NCBI GenBank assembly: GCA_963759175.1
Contig: CAVWXP010000019.1
Location: 104,918-168,917, forward strand
Length of the DNA stretch: 64,000 bases
Reading direction: 5' to 3'
Origin: SZUA-442 sp963759175
GTDB taxonomy: Bacteria > Actinomycetota > Acidimicrobiia > Spongiisociales > UBA5794
Every line of letters begins with the position of its first letter. The stretch's first letter is position 1. The notes beneath the pieces are model-generated. The model did not search any database, was not told the origin of the DNA, and saw only the letters and a list, made by a program, of their open reading frames with translations. A program made the translations under genes and the position numbers. Below, in pieces: positions 37,075 to 48,059 of the stretch.

Positions 37075-37680
37075 ATGTGGTGTATCGCATGTTCCGCCCC
37101 GGCATCTGCGCCGGGGCCGCTGTGTGGGGCCTGCCGCGGCACGCTGCAACGGGCTGCACCCCGGCGCATCGGGGGAGTCGAGGTCGATGCCGCCTTCGCC
37201 CACGCCGGCGCAGCTGCGAGGCTCGTTCATGCGTTGAAGTACCGCGGATCGTTGTCGGCTGCTGGGTTCCTCGCCCATCACATGGCGGACACCATCGAAC
37301 CCACGGCGACCTGCCTCGTTCCCGTCCCGCGAACGCTCGCGCGGCGCCTGCGGTTCGGTATCGACCCCGCTGTCGAGTTGTGCCGGATCGTCGCGGCTCG
37401 AACCGGCCTGCCGGTCGTCCGTGCCCTCGATGCTCCCGTGTGGTCCGCCAGGCACGCCGGCGCCACACGGGCCCGCCGGGCGACCGTTGCGTTCCGCCGG
37501 GCGGGGCCCGTCCAGGGCCACGCCGTGCTCATCGACGACGTGGTGACGACCGGCGTCACCGTGTCGAGCGCCATGGACATGATCGCTCCGTGCGACATGT
37601 CGGTGCTGGCGGCAACATCAGCAGGTACGATGGATCAAGGAGCGGAGAGGTTTCCCGCACCGGGAGGTGACGTTGCGTAG
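37075..37680 (+). CDS. ComF family phosphoribosyltransferase-like protein
   Basis: 201 residues. An N-terminal Cys cluster (CIACSAPA and CGACRG) forms a zinc ribbon. A type I phosphoribosyltransferase domain follows with the PRPP loop VLIDDVVTTGVT. LVHALKYRGS and LVPVPRTLARRLRFG are classic ComFC features. ComF proteins act in DNA uptake in competent bacteria, but in actinomycetes the gene sits by hpf and secA and the role is unclear. ATG 37075 gives MWCIACS; the long upstream open frame lies in sahH. It is followed by hpf. Confidence 0.87.
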   Translation: MWCIACSAPASAPGPLCGACRGTLQRAAPRRIGGVEVDAAFAHAGAAARLVHALKYRGSLSAAGFLAHHMADTIEPTATCLVPVPRTLARRLRFGIDPAVELCRIVAARTGLPVVRALDAPVWSARHAGATRARRATVAFRRAGPVQGHAVLIDDVVTTGVTVSSAMDMIAPCDMSVLAATSAGTMDQGAERFPAPGGDVA

Positions 37681-37727
37681 GACCGATCAGGCGACCACGT
37701 CGGTCAGGTCGTGCGCACACGGACCCC

Positions 37728-37763
37728 GCTCCGAACCACGGAGCCGCAGCAATCACATGCGGC
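37728..37763 (+). promoter_or_regulatory. adjacent, competing hairpins in the hpf leader
   Basis: GCTCCG (37728-37733) pairs with CGGAGC (37739-37744) over a 5-nt loop. GCCGCA (37743-37748) pairs with TGCGGC (37758-37763). The stems share bases 37743-37744, so they cannot both form fully. They lie 30-60 bases before the hpf start and its AGGAGG and could affect hpf expression. Confidence 0.35.
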
Positions 37764-37790
37764 ACTCCACCCCCTACGGAAGGAGGACGG

Positions 37791-38333
37791 GTGACCGTTC
37801 GCGTCCACGGTAGGAACATGCAGGTGCCCGAGGACATCAAGGGCTTCGCCGAGGACCGGGTCCGCCACGCCGGCAGGATCTTCGACGACGGCGGTCCCGT
37901 CGACGTCGAGTTCTCTGAGCGCACGAACCCGCGCATCGACGACAAGTACGGGGTCGAGATCACCTCGACCGTCGCAGGCCACATCGTGCGCATCGAGGCT
38001 GACGCGCCAGACGAGAAATCCGCGCTGGACCTCGCGGCCGACAAGTACGAGCGGCAGCTGCGCAGGCTCAAGGAACGATTGATCCAGCGAAACAGGGGTG
38101 CGAACAAAGGTCTCAACCAGTCAGGGGGACCCTCCGATGTAGACAGTGACCGTGGCGCTGGGATCGTCCGGACCAAGAGGTTCGCGATGAAACCGATGAC
38201 CGCAGAGGAAGCTGCACTGCAGATGGAGATGCTCGGACACGACTTCTTCTTCTTCCTCAACGCGGAGTCGAACCAGCATTGTGTGGTGTATCACCGGCGC
38301 GACGGCGACGTAGGACTGATCGAACCGGAGTGA
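37791..38333 (+). CDS. hpf: ribosome hibernation promoting factor, long form
   Basis: 180 residues in two domains. The N-terminal HPF/RaiA domain (VTVRVHGRNMQVPE, AGRIFDDGGPVDVEF) binds the 30S decoding region and blocks translation in stress. The C-terminal long-HPF domain starts near KRFAMKPMTAEEA and includes GHDFFFFLNAES. It mediates dimer formation and 100S ribosomes. The Shine-Dalgarno AAGGAGG is strong, and GTG 37791 is the start. The neighbourhood (comF upstream, secA downstream) is the conserved actinomycete order. Confidence 0.95.
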   Translation: MTVRVHGRNMQVPEDIKGFAEDRVRHAGRIFDDGGPVDVEFSERTNPRIDDKYGVEITSTVAGHIVRIEADAPDEKSALDLAADKYERQLRRLKERLIQRNRGANKGLNQSGGPSDVDSDRGAGIVRTKRFAMKPMTAEEAALQMEMLGHDFFFFLNAESNQHCVVYHRRDGDVGLIEPE

Positions 38334-38345
38334 GCCGGAGCGGAC

Positions 38346-38996
38346 ATGAAGAGATTGCTCGTTGTCGACGATGTGCCCCTGTTCAGGGCTGGCCTGACGG
38401 CCGCACTGCAGGGTGCCGGATACGACGTCGTCGGCGAGGCCGCCGATGGCGAGGGAGCCGTTGCGCTCGCGGAAACGGAGCAACCCGACATCGTGCTGCT
38501 CGACGTCCTGATGCCCGGCATGTCCGGCATCGACGTGCTGGAGAAGATCCGTGCCGTGGCACCGTCAGCAGCCGTGGTGCTGCTCACCGGGAGCGAATCC
38601 GAGGAGGACATGGTCGCATCCATCAAGGGTGGCGCCCGTGGCTACATCCTCAAGGACATGCCGTTCGACCAGCTCGTGACCTCGATCGACAACATCTCAG
38701 GTGGAGGGGCGACGATCTCGCCGGGTATGGCAGGCAAGCTCTTCGACGTCACCCGCCAGTTGCTTCGCCACCAGGAACTCGTCGGGGCCCGCAAACCGAC
38801 GCTGACGGGTCGCGAGATCGAGGTCCTCGAGTTGGTGGCGGACGGCAAGACGAGTCGCGAGATCGGGGATCTGCTCTACATCTCCGAGAACACCGTCAAG
38901 AACCACATCCGCAACATCCTCGACAAGCTCGGCCTGCACTCACGCAACGAAGCCGTCCTGTATGCCATCAGGGAGAACCTGATCCGTCTCCCGTGA
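38346..38996 (+). CDS. NarL/FixJ-family response regulator
   Basis: 216 residues: a receiver domain (LVVDDVPLFRAGL, phospho-Asp in IVLLDVLMPG, Lys in YILKDMPFD) and a LuxR-type DNA-binding domain (LTGREIEVLELVADGKTSREIGDLL split over two motifs, then ENTVKNHIRNIL). It should bind DNA as a phosphorylated dimer. No sensor kinase is in the window, so it is an orphan. It lies between hpf and secA, 12 bases after hpf, where mycobacteria instead carry mtrA-mtrB-lpqB farther upstream. Confidence 0.93.
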   Translation: MKRLLVVDDVPLFRAGLTAALQGAGYDVVGEAADGEGAVALAETEQPDIVLLDVLMPGMSGIDVLEKIRAVAPSAAVVLLTGSESEEDMVASIKGGARGYILKDMPFDQLVTSIDNISGGGATISPGMAGKLFDVTRQLLRHQELVGARKPTLTGREIEVLELVADGKTSREIGDLLYISENTVKNHIRNILDKLGLHSRNEAVLYAIRENLIRLP

Positions 38997-39048
38997 CGGT
39001 CCGACAACGGGGTTGAGAACGGCCTGTCCGTCGTAGTATCACGTCAGT

Positions 39049-41703
<2,655 letters not shown>

Positions 41704-41724
41704 CCCTCGCTACGCTCACCAGCG

Positions 41725-42837
41725 ATGGAACCCGTTGAACTCCGCGGCATCGTCGCCGAACTCGCCACGCGCCTCGACGACGCACGCGCCTTCCTCGACA
41801 TCGAGGGGAAGCAGGCCGAACTGACCGATCTCCGATCGCAGGCGTCGGAGCCGGATCTGTGGGACGACCAGGACAATGCCCGTCGCGTGACGAGCCGATT
41901 GTCGCGCCACGAACAGACCATCGGCCTCGTCGAAGCGCTCGCCGACTCCATCGACGACGTCTCGGTGCTCCTGGACCTCGCAACCGAGGAGGGCGATGCC
42001 GCATCGCTGGTGGAGGTCGAGACCGAGGTGGTGGACCTGTCGCGCCAACTCGCCATCCTCGAACGCGAGTCGCTCTTCTTCGGTGAGTACGACGACAACC
42101 CGGCGATCGTGTCGATCAATGCCGGGGCGGGTGGCGTCGATGCCCAGGATTGGGCCGAGATGATCCTTCGCATGTACGTGCGGTACCTCGAGCGGTCATC
42201 GTTCACCTTCGTGGTCGACGAGGTGTCCGAGGGCGAGGAGGCGGGCATCAAATCGGCGACGCTCACGATCAAGGGCGACAACGCGTACGGCACGTTCGAG
42301 TCCGAGCGTGGCACCCACAGGCTCGTGCGCATCAGCCCCTTCGATTCCCAATCTCGCAGACACACCGCATTCGCCGGCGTGGATGTGATCCCCGAGGTCG
42401 ATGTCGCCGAGGTCGAGATCGATCCCGAGGATCTCCGTATCGACACCTACCGCGCGTCGGGGGCGGGCGGTCAGCATGTCAACAAGACCGACTCCGCCGT
42501 GCGGATCACGCACGTACCGAGCGGCATCGTCGTGTCGTGCCAGGCCGAGCGATCCCAGATGCAGAACAAGGCGCGAGCGATGCAGTTGTTGGCCGCCCGT
42601 CTCGCCGAGAAGGCACGCCAGGACCAGGCCGATACGGTCGCGTCGATTCGCGGGGAACAGACCGAGGCGGGGTGGGGGCGTCAGATCCGCAGCTACGTCC
42701 TCCAGCCGTACCAGATGGTCAAGGACCTGCGCACCGACTTCGAGGTCGGCAACATCCAGGGCGTCCTCGACGGCGACGTCGACGGATTGATCGATTCGTA
42801 CCTGCACTGGCGCCGCAGCGAACGCGGCGAGGCCTGA
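41725..42837 (+). CDS. prfB: peptide chain release factor 2
   Basis: 370 residues, recognising UAA and UGA stop codons. The tripeptide anticodon SPF is at about residue 204 (RISPFDSQ) and the catalytic GGQ at about 249 (SGAGGQHVNK). The reading frame is continuous, so the programmed +1 frameshift used to control RF2 in many bacteria is absent. The gene sits between secA and ftsE. Mycobacteria also place prfB before ftsE-ftsX-smpB. Confidence 0.96.
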   Translation: MEPVELRGIVAELATRLDDARAFLDIEGKQAELTDLRSQASEPDLWDDQDNARRVTSRLSRHEQTIGLVEALADSIDDVSVLLDLATEEGDAASLVEVETEVVDLSRQLAILERESLFFGEYDDNPAIVSINAGAGGVDAQDWAEMILRMYVRYLERSSFTFVVDEVSEGEEAGIKSATLTIKGDNAYGTFESERGTHRLVRISPFDSQSRRHTAFAGVDVIPEVDVAEVEIDPEDLRIDTYRASGAGGQHVNKTDSAVRITHVPSGIVVSCQAERSQMQNKARAMQLLAARLAEKARQDQADTVASIRGEQTEAGWGRQIRSYVLQPYQMVKDLRTDFEVGNIQGVLDGDVDGLIDSYLHWRRSERGEA

Positions 42838-42939
42838 GGCACACTCGCTCCATTACCCCGAGTTCCCGGAATGCGGGGGTAACCTCACCTGACGGTTGGT
42901 GCAGGGCCAGAACGACCGACCTTCCCCCTGAGTTATCCC

Positions 42940-43944
42940 ATGATCAAACTCGAAAACGTCACCAAGGTGTACCCGGGCGGCACCGTCGCCGTCAAGGACG
43001 TCGATCTCGAGATCTCCAAAGGAGAGTTCGTGTTCCTCGTCGGTGCATCCGGCTCCGGCAAGTCGACCCTCATCCGGTTGATGATGCGCGAAGAGGCACC
43101 GACCAACGGTGACCTGTGGGTTGCGGGCAAGCACGCCTCGGAGCTCGCGAACTGGAAGGTTCCCCACCTCCGCCGATCGATCGGCACGGTATTCCAGGAC
43201 TTCAAGCTCCTCCCGACCAAGACGGTCTACGAGAACGTCGCCTTCGCCATGGAGGTGACCGGCAAGCACCGATCCGTCGTGCGCAACCAGGTGCCCCAGG
43301 TGCTCAAGCTCGTTGGCCTGTCGGCGAAGGCCGATCGCCTGCCCCGCCAGCTCTCCGGCGGTGAGCAACAGCGTGTCGCCGTCGCCCGAGCCTTCGTGAA
43401 CCGACCGTTGATCCTCCTCGCCGACGAGCCGACCGGCAACCTCGATCCCGGCACGTCCGTGGGCATCATGCGCATCCTCGATCGCATCAACAGGACCGGC
43501 ACGACCGTCGTCATGGCGACGCACGACCACGCCATCGTCGATGCGATGCGTCGCCGTGTCGTCCAGCTCGATCGGGGGCGTGTATCGAGGGACGAATCGC
43601 GGGGCATCTACGAGACACGCCAGATCGCTGCGGTGGCCACCGACGACGGCGAGGTGCAGATCGTGTCCGTCGAAGCCGATCCCGCGGCGGACGATGCCGA
43701 TGTGATGATCGACGCCGATTCCGTTGCCATGTCGTCGGGAACCGAGGCAGAGTTCTCGACCGAGGAGATCGAGGTCGTCACGGCCGCGGCGGAGCCTCTT
43801 GACGAGGAGGGCGTCGAAGCCGATGACCCCGAACACGATGAGCGGGGCAACGAGGTCGCTCCCGACGAGGTCGATGCGACGGACGAGGCGGGGACGGACG
43901 ACGACGCAGCCGATGACGCCGACGATGTCGAGGTGGCGCCGTGA
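42940..43944 (+). CDS. ftsE: cell division ATPase FtsE with acidic C-terminal tail
   Basis: FtsE is the cytoplasmic ATPase of FtsEX, which controls peptidoglycan hydrolases at division. The core (about residues 1-228) has Walker A GASGSGKSTL, signature LSGGEQQRVA, Walker B LILLADEPTGNLD and an H-loop His in MATHDHAI. A tail of about 105 residues follows, very rich in Asp, Glu and Ala, that the usual ~229-residue FtsE lacks. It is predicted disordered and may bind a division partner. The 3' end overlaps ftsX by four bases. Confidence 0.94.
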   Translation: MIKLENVTKVYPGGTVAVKDVDLEISKGEFVFLVGASGSGKSTLIRLMMREEAPTNGDLWVAGKHASELANWKVPHLRRSIGTVFQDFKLLPTKTVYENVAFAMEVTGKHRSVVRNQVPQVLKLVGLSAKADRLPRQLSGGEQQRVAVARAFVNRPLILLADEPTGNLDPGTSVGIMRILDRINRTGTTVVMATHDHAIVDAMRRRVVQLDRGRVSRDESRGIYETRQIAAVATDDGEVQIVSVEADPAADDADVMIDADSVAMSSGTEAEFSTEEIEVVTAAAEPLDEEGVEADDPEHDERGNEVAPDEVDATDEAGTDDDAADDADDVEVAP

Positions 43945-44831
43945 CCCAGGTGACCTACCTCTTCAAGGAGGCATTCAACAACCTCGGGCGCAATGCCCTG
44001 GTCGTCCTCGGTGCGATCCTCGCCGTGTTCATCTCGCTCACCCTCACCTTCGGTACGGTCGTGTTCGGGGAGATCGTTCGCGTGAACACGCTCCAATGGG
44101 CCGAGGACGTGCGGGTGATCGCCTTCCTCCAGGATGACGTCACCGCCGAGGCGACCGTCGAGCTCCAGGAGGAGGTCTCGTCGTGGCCCCAGGTATCCGA
44201 CGTGTTCTACGTGTCGAAACAGGAAGCCTTCGACGAAGCCATCATCCTGTTCAGCAACGACGAGGCCATGCTGCGTGTGCTCGAGGAGAACCCTGATCTC
44301 CTCCCTGCATCGCTTCGCGTCCAACCCACGGATCCGGAGGACTACGACCTCATCGTCACGAGGCTCGAGTCCACCCCCGGCGTCCAGAAGGTCGAGTCCG
44401 CCGGTGATGCGATCGATGCGATGATCGCCCTGCGAGACGGCCTCCAGATCATGTTCTGGCTTCTTGCGGTCGCGCTCGGGGTCGCGGCCGTCGCGTTGAT
44501 CGCGAACACCATCCACATGGCGATCTACGCTCGTCGCGAGGAGATCGAGATCATGCAACTCGTCGGTGCGAGCAATTGGTTCGTACGAACGCCTTTCCTC
44601 ATCGAAGGGGCTTTGGAAGGGCTCATAGGCGGCGCGCTCGCCGTCGCGTTCATCGTGGTGGCACAGCAGCTGGCTGTCGACCGCCTCGCTGATCTCCCGG
44701 ACTGGATCAATCTGGCGATCCAGAACGACTTCCTCCTCAGGCAGGGTGCGCTGGTCCTGCTGTTCGGGGTGCTTGCCGGTCTCATCGGCAGTTCCTTGAG
44801 CCTTGCAGTCCACCGTACCTTGCGCTCGTGA
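43941..44831 (+). CDS. ftsX: cell division permease FtsX
   Basis: 296 residues with the FtsX layout: N-terminal helix (about 20-45), an extracytoplasmic domain (about 50-165), then three helices with the last near the C-terminus. The loop after the second helix has AIYARREEIEIMQLVGASN, typical of the FtsX/MacB coupling region. It transmits ATP hydrolysis by FtsE to a periplasmic hydrolase. GTG 43941 overlaps ftsE; the stop overlaps the next gene's GTG. The three genes are strongly coupled. Confidence 0.94.
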   Translation: MTQVTYLFKEAFNNLGRNALVVLGAILAVFISLTLTFGTVVFGEIVRVNTLQWAEDVRVIAFLQDDVTAEATVELQEEVSSWPQVSDVFYVSKQEAFDEAIILFSNDEAMLRVLEENPDLLPASLRVQPTDPEDYDLIVTRLESTPGVQKVESAGDAIDAMIALRDGLQIMFWLLAVALGVAAVALIANTIHMAIYARREEIEIMQLVGASNWFVRTPFLIEGALEGLIGGALAVAFIVVAQQLAVDRLADLPDWINLAIQNDFLLRQGALVLLFGVLAGLIGSSLSLAVHRTLRS

Positions 44832-46030
44832 CCCGCAGACTTCCCCTCGTCGCCCTCGTGCTGTCACTGGTGTGGTTGCTCGCGTTCCCCGCGATCGGCG
44901 CCGACCTCGACACCGATCTCGATCGGGTGAGGGACCGCATTTCCGATGTCCGGAGCCAGATCTCGTCGACGGCCGCCGATCGGTCAGTGACCGCCAAGGA
45001 GGTGCTCGCCGCTGCCGATGCCCTCGACGTCGCCGAGCGTGAGGTCGTTGCCGCTTCCGCCGAACTGTCGGCGGTCGGCGCGGCCCTCGACGAGCGCAGG
45101 GCCCGCCTCTCTGAGGTCCGGACCGATCTGACCCTGCAGTTCGAGGCGTTGGCCGAGACACGGTCACTCCGCGACTCGGCGCGATCGGATGCCGAACGGT
45201 GGGCCCTCGATGCCTACATGGGAGGTGGGAACGCCCAGCCGTCGATCGCGTTCTCCGCCACCGCAGTCAACGACATCGCCGTCGGAGTGGCCTACCTCGA
45301 CGTGCTGACCGGCCTCAGTATCGATGCTGCCGACAAGTACGCAGACCTGGTGCGGACCGAGGAGCGCCACGAGGAGGAGATCCGCACGATCGAGGAGGGC
45401 ATCGCTGCCGAGGTCGCAGAGCTCCAGGGTCTCGGCCAGCAGATGGGCGCGTTGCAGGACGATCTCGTGGCGAGGCGCGCCGAACTCGCCCTCGCCCTGG
45501 TCGAGCAACAGGAGGTCCTCGACCAGCTCGACGACGAGATCGACGAGTTCGAAGGAGAGCTCGCCGCCCTCGAACGCGAGGAGGCGTCCATTCGTCGCCA
45601 GATCACGGCAGCCTCCGCACCGAAGGTCGAACCGAAGGTCCAGAGCACGTCGGGATTCGTGCGGCCGGTGCCCGGCGCGGTGTCGTCGGGGTTCGGCATG
45701 CGGGTGCACCCGATCACGGGCAATACGCGGATGCACAATGGCGTCGACATGAATGCTGCCCACGGTGATCCGATTCGGGCGGTTCGCTCGGGTCGGGTGA
45801 TCCTCTCCGGCGTCAAGGGTGGGTACGGGAACACGATCATGATCGACCACGGGGGCGGCATGGTGACCTTGTACGCCCACCAATCGCGGCTCGCGGCGGC
45901 GAACGGGGCATCGGTGTCCGCCGGCGAGGTGATCGGCTACATCGGGAGCACCGGGCAATCGACCGGACCGCACCTTCACTTCGAGGTGCGGATCAACGGC
46001 TCCCCGGTGAACCCGCTCCAGTACTTCTGA
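44828..46030 (+). CDS. M23 peptidase with coiled coil (EnvC/RipC-like partner of FtsEX)
   Basis: 400 residues. Signal peptide (about 1-23), then ~240 residues of heptad-patterned coiled coil with many Leu/Glu/Ala, then a LytM domain (about 285-400). The LytM metal site is intact: MHNGVDMN gives HxxxD and GPHLHFEV gives HxH, so unlike E. coli EnvC this protein should cut peptidoglycan itself. The coiled coil probably contacts the FtsX outer domain. GTG 44828 overlaps the ftsX stop, so it is translated with FtsEX. Confidence 0.9.
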   Translation: MTRRLPLVALVLSLVWLLAFPAIGADLDTDLDRVRDRISDVRSQISSTAADRSVTAKEVLAAADALDVAEREVVAASAELSAVGAALDERRARLSEVRTDLTLQFEALAETRSLRDSARSDAERWALDAYMGGGNAQPSIAFSATAVNDIAVGVAYLDVLTGLSIDAADKYADLVRTEERHEEEIRTIEEGIAAEVAELQGLGQQMGALQDDLVARRAELALALVEQQEVLDQLDDEIDEFEGELAALEREEASIRRQITAASAPKVEPKVQSTSGFVRPVPGAVSSGFGMRVHPITGNTRMHNGVDMNAAHGDPIRAVRSGRVILSGVKGGYGNTIMIDHGGGMVTLYAHQSRLAAANGASVSAGEVIGYIGSTGQSTGPHLHFEVRINGSPVNPLQYF

Positions 46031-46052
46031 TCCGCCCTGTAGCCTCGGACGC

Positions 46053-46508
46053 ATGTCAGGTCGCAAGGTCGTGGCGAGCAATCGCCAGGCCCGTTTCAAC
46101 TACGAGATCCTCGACACCTTCGAGGCAGGCATCGCCCTTCGCGGGTCCGAGGTCAAATCCCTGCGCGCCGGCCATGTCCAGCTGAAGGATTCGTACGCCG
46201 ACATCCGCGACGGAGAGGTCTGGCTGGTCAATGCCCACATCTCCCCGTACTCGTTCGCCGAGGGTGGTGGTCACGACCCCGAGCGCCAGCGCAAGCTGCT
46301 CCTGCACCGCCGTGAGATCGACCGCCTCTTCGGCCGCATCAGGGAAGAGGGCCTGACGCTGGTCCCCACGCAGATGTACTTCAGCGACGGCAAGGCCAAG
46401 GTCGAGTTGGGGCTCGGCAAGGGGAAGCGCCGCCACGACAAGCGGCGCACGATCGTCGAACGGCAGCAGAAGCGCGAGATGGCTCGTGCCCAGAGCCGGC
46501 GCCGATGA
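46053..46508 (+). CDS. smpB: SsrA-binding protein SmpB
   Basis: 151 residues. SmpB binds tmRNA and brings it to stalled ribosomes. Features are the beta-barrel start (RQARFNYEI), GIALRGSEVKSLRAG, ISPYSFAEGG, and a basic C-terminal tail (KGKRRHDKRRTI) that enters the mRNA channel. The tmRNA gene itself lies 1.5 kb downstream. Its ATGA overlap with the next gene implies coupling. Confidence 0.96.
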   Translation: MSGRKVVASNRQARFNYEILDTFEAGIALRGSEVKSLRAGHVQLKDSYADIRDGEVWLVNAHISPYSFAEGGGHDPERQRKLLLHRREIDRLFGRIREEGLTLVPTQMYFSDGKAKVELGLGKGKRRHDKRRTIVERQQKREMARAQSRRR

Positions 46509-46939
46509 CGATGCACGTGGTCGTCGACCAACTGATCGATGCACCAGTCGCAACGGTGTGGGCCGATGTGGCCCAGATGGCGACGCACGCCGACTGGATG
46601 ACCGACGCCGAGAGCATCACGTTCGCCGGTGATCGCCGCTCGGGGGTAGGAACCGTGATGATCGTCCCGACCCGCGTCGGACCGTTCACGACCGAGGACT
46701 GGATCATCGTCACCCACTGGGAGGAAGAGCGTGCGATGGGCGTCATCCATGTCGGCATCGTGAGTGGCGTCGGCATGTTCCGCCTCGAACCCGAAGGGGA
46801 GCGCACGCGCTTCGTCTGGGAGGAGGACCTGGCACTCCCGTGGGCGCTCGGCGGACCGCTCGGCGAGATCGTGGCGAAGCCGATCGTCGGTGCGATCTGG
46901 AAGGCGAACCTCTCACGCCTGGCGGCGCGATTCACCTGA
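46505..46939 (+). CDS. SRPBCC/START-like family protein
   Basis: 144 residues with the helix-grip SRPBCC pattern (VVDQLIDAPVATVWADVAQM start; GVGTVMIVP; WEEDLALPWALGGPLG end). Proteins of this fold (polyketide cyclase/dehydrase, lipid carriers) bind hydrophobic ligands. No catalytic residues can be named. ATG 46505 overlaps smpB by four bases. Confidence 0.82.
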   Translation: MTMHVVVDQLIDAPVATVWADVAQMATHADWMTDAESITFAGDRRSGVGTVMIVPTRVGPFTTEDWIIVTHWEEERAMGVIHVGIVSGVGMFRLEPEGERTRFVWEEDLALPWALGGPLGEIVAKPIVGAIWKANLSRLAARFT

Positions 46940-46971
46940 TCGAAACCATGGGTGCAGCCGGGGGGCGCCCG

Positions 46972-46991
46972 ACGCTCCCGGTGCGGAGCGT
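46972..46991. terminator. 7-bp hairpin between convergent genes
   Basis: ACGCTCC (46972-46978) and GGAGCGT (46985-46991) pair with a 6-nt loop in the 71-base gap between convergent genes. It is a plausible bidirectional terminator but has no U-tract. Confidence 0.45.
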
Positions 46992-47010
46992 GGCGGCGGT
47001 GTGGACGGTC

Positions 47011-47904
47011 TCAGGCCTCGTAGTCGGCGAGGCTGGCCATCAGGCCTGCGACGCGTTCCTGGCCGAGGTACCCGGCTGAGCGCAACAGCACGGTGCCGTC
47101 GCCGTCGGTGACGACCCAGAAGGGGAAGGCATTGACCCCGAGTTGACCCGCGATGCCGAGATCGTCGTCGACGATCACCGGGAACGGGAACTGGGACGTC
47201 TCGAGGTACTCGGCGAGGGGATTGCCACGCGTCGGGTCGATCGACGTGGTGATCGTGGCGATCTCGATGTCCGGATAGGTGGTGGAAAACGCCTCGTGGC
47301 TCGCGACCAGCTCGGGGAGCTCCTGTTGGCAGTACGGGCACCAGTGGGCCCACACCATCCACATGCGCTTGGTTCCGTCTGCGGGATCGATCGTCACGAC
47401 CTCACCGGTGTACGCGTCGGGTCCGGTGAGGGCGCCGAGTTGGAGCCCGATGGCGGCATCCGCCTGGCCCTGGACGAATCGGGGGAGGTAGCCGGCAGGG
47501 GCCGTTTCCGTCGGGGCGGACGGCGATCCCGACGCCGACGTTGCGCCATCAGCCAAGCCTGCCATGTCGGTGTTGAGCTGGGCGACATCGGTGGCCATCT
47601 CGTCGACGGAGATGCTCACGCCGGCGAGCTCGCCTTCGAGTGCAGCGACATCGGCTCGTGCGGCATCGAGATCGTCCCTGGCGTCGCCGAGTGTCGTGAT
47701 GAGGTACACCTGGCTGGCGGCGATCAGGCCGACGACGAGCACGGCTCCAGCCACGGCCGCGACCATCCACGGCGACCGTCGGGACGGCGGCGCTTCGGAG
47801 CCCACGACGACGTACGGCGATGGGTCCGGCGCCACCTCGGGGGAGGCGTCGTCGGCTGTATCGGTGGCGGGTTCGTTGCCCTCGTCCATGTCGGCCTCGT
47901 CCAT
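47011..47904 (-). CDS. membrane-anchored TlpA/thioredoxin-like protein
   Basis: 297 residues. A cytoplasmic acidic tail (about 1-42) leads to one membrane helix (about 45-67), a short coiled-coil segment (about 72-105), a Ser/Thr/Pro linker, and a TlpA-like thioredoxin domain with WAHWCPYCQQELP (CxxC near residue 190) and cis-Pro in VNAFPFWVV. It should act outside the membrane in disulfide or cytochrome maturation chemistry. The open frame extends upstream through the antisense of tmRNA; this is not coding. ATG 47904 is used, with 47889 as an alternative. Confidence 0.85.
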   Translation of the reverse strand: MDEADMDEGNEPATDTADDASPEVAPDPSPYVVVGSEAPPSRRSPWMVAAVAGAVLVVGLIAASQVYLITTLGDARDDLDAARADVAALEGELAGVSISVDEMATDVAQLNTDMAGLADGATSASGSPSAPTETAPAGYLPRFVQGQADAAIGLQLGALTGPDAYTGEVVTIDPADGTKRMWMVWAHWCPYCQQELPELVASHEAFSTTYPDIEIATITTSIDPTRGNPLAEYLETSQFPFPVIVDDDLGIAGQLGVNAFPFWVVTDGDGTVLLRSAGYLGQERVAGLMASLADYEA

Positions 47905-48059
47905 GGGTGTGAGGGTAGGGTCGCCCGCCACCAGCCGACAGTGCTCGGGGTGCGCGCCGTGGAGGGGGAGCGGGCGGATTCCGTCGAACCCGTGCGATCC
48001 GGGGGTCCGGAGCGGTACCCTTGGAGGGTGGACGTGCTTCACAGCCGTTCCCGCACTGC

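Noticed and set aside
35634..37169. Minus-strand frame extending the cupin upstream through sahH and comF
   Set aside because: Only the final 115 codons from 35633 show cupin motifs; the rest is antisense to two well-supported genes.
41725..41850. Programmed frameshift site in prfB
   Set aside because: The N-terminal region of RF2 is read in one frame without an internal TGA, so no frameshift is needed.
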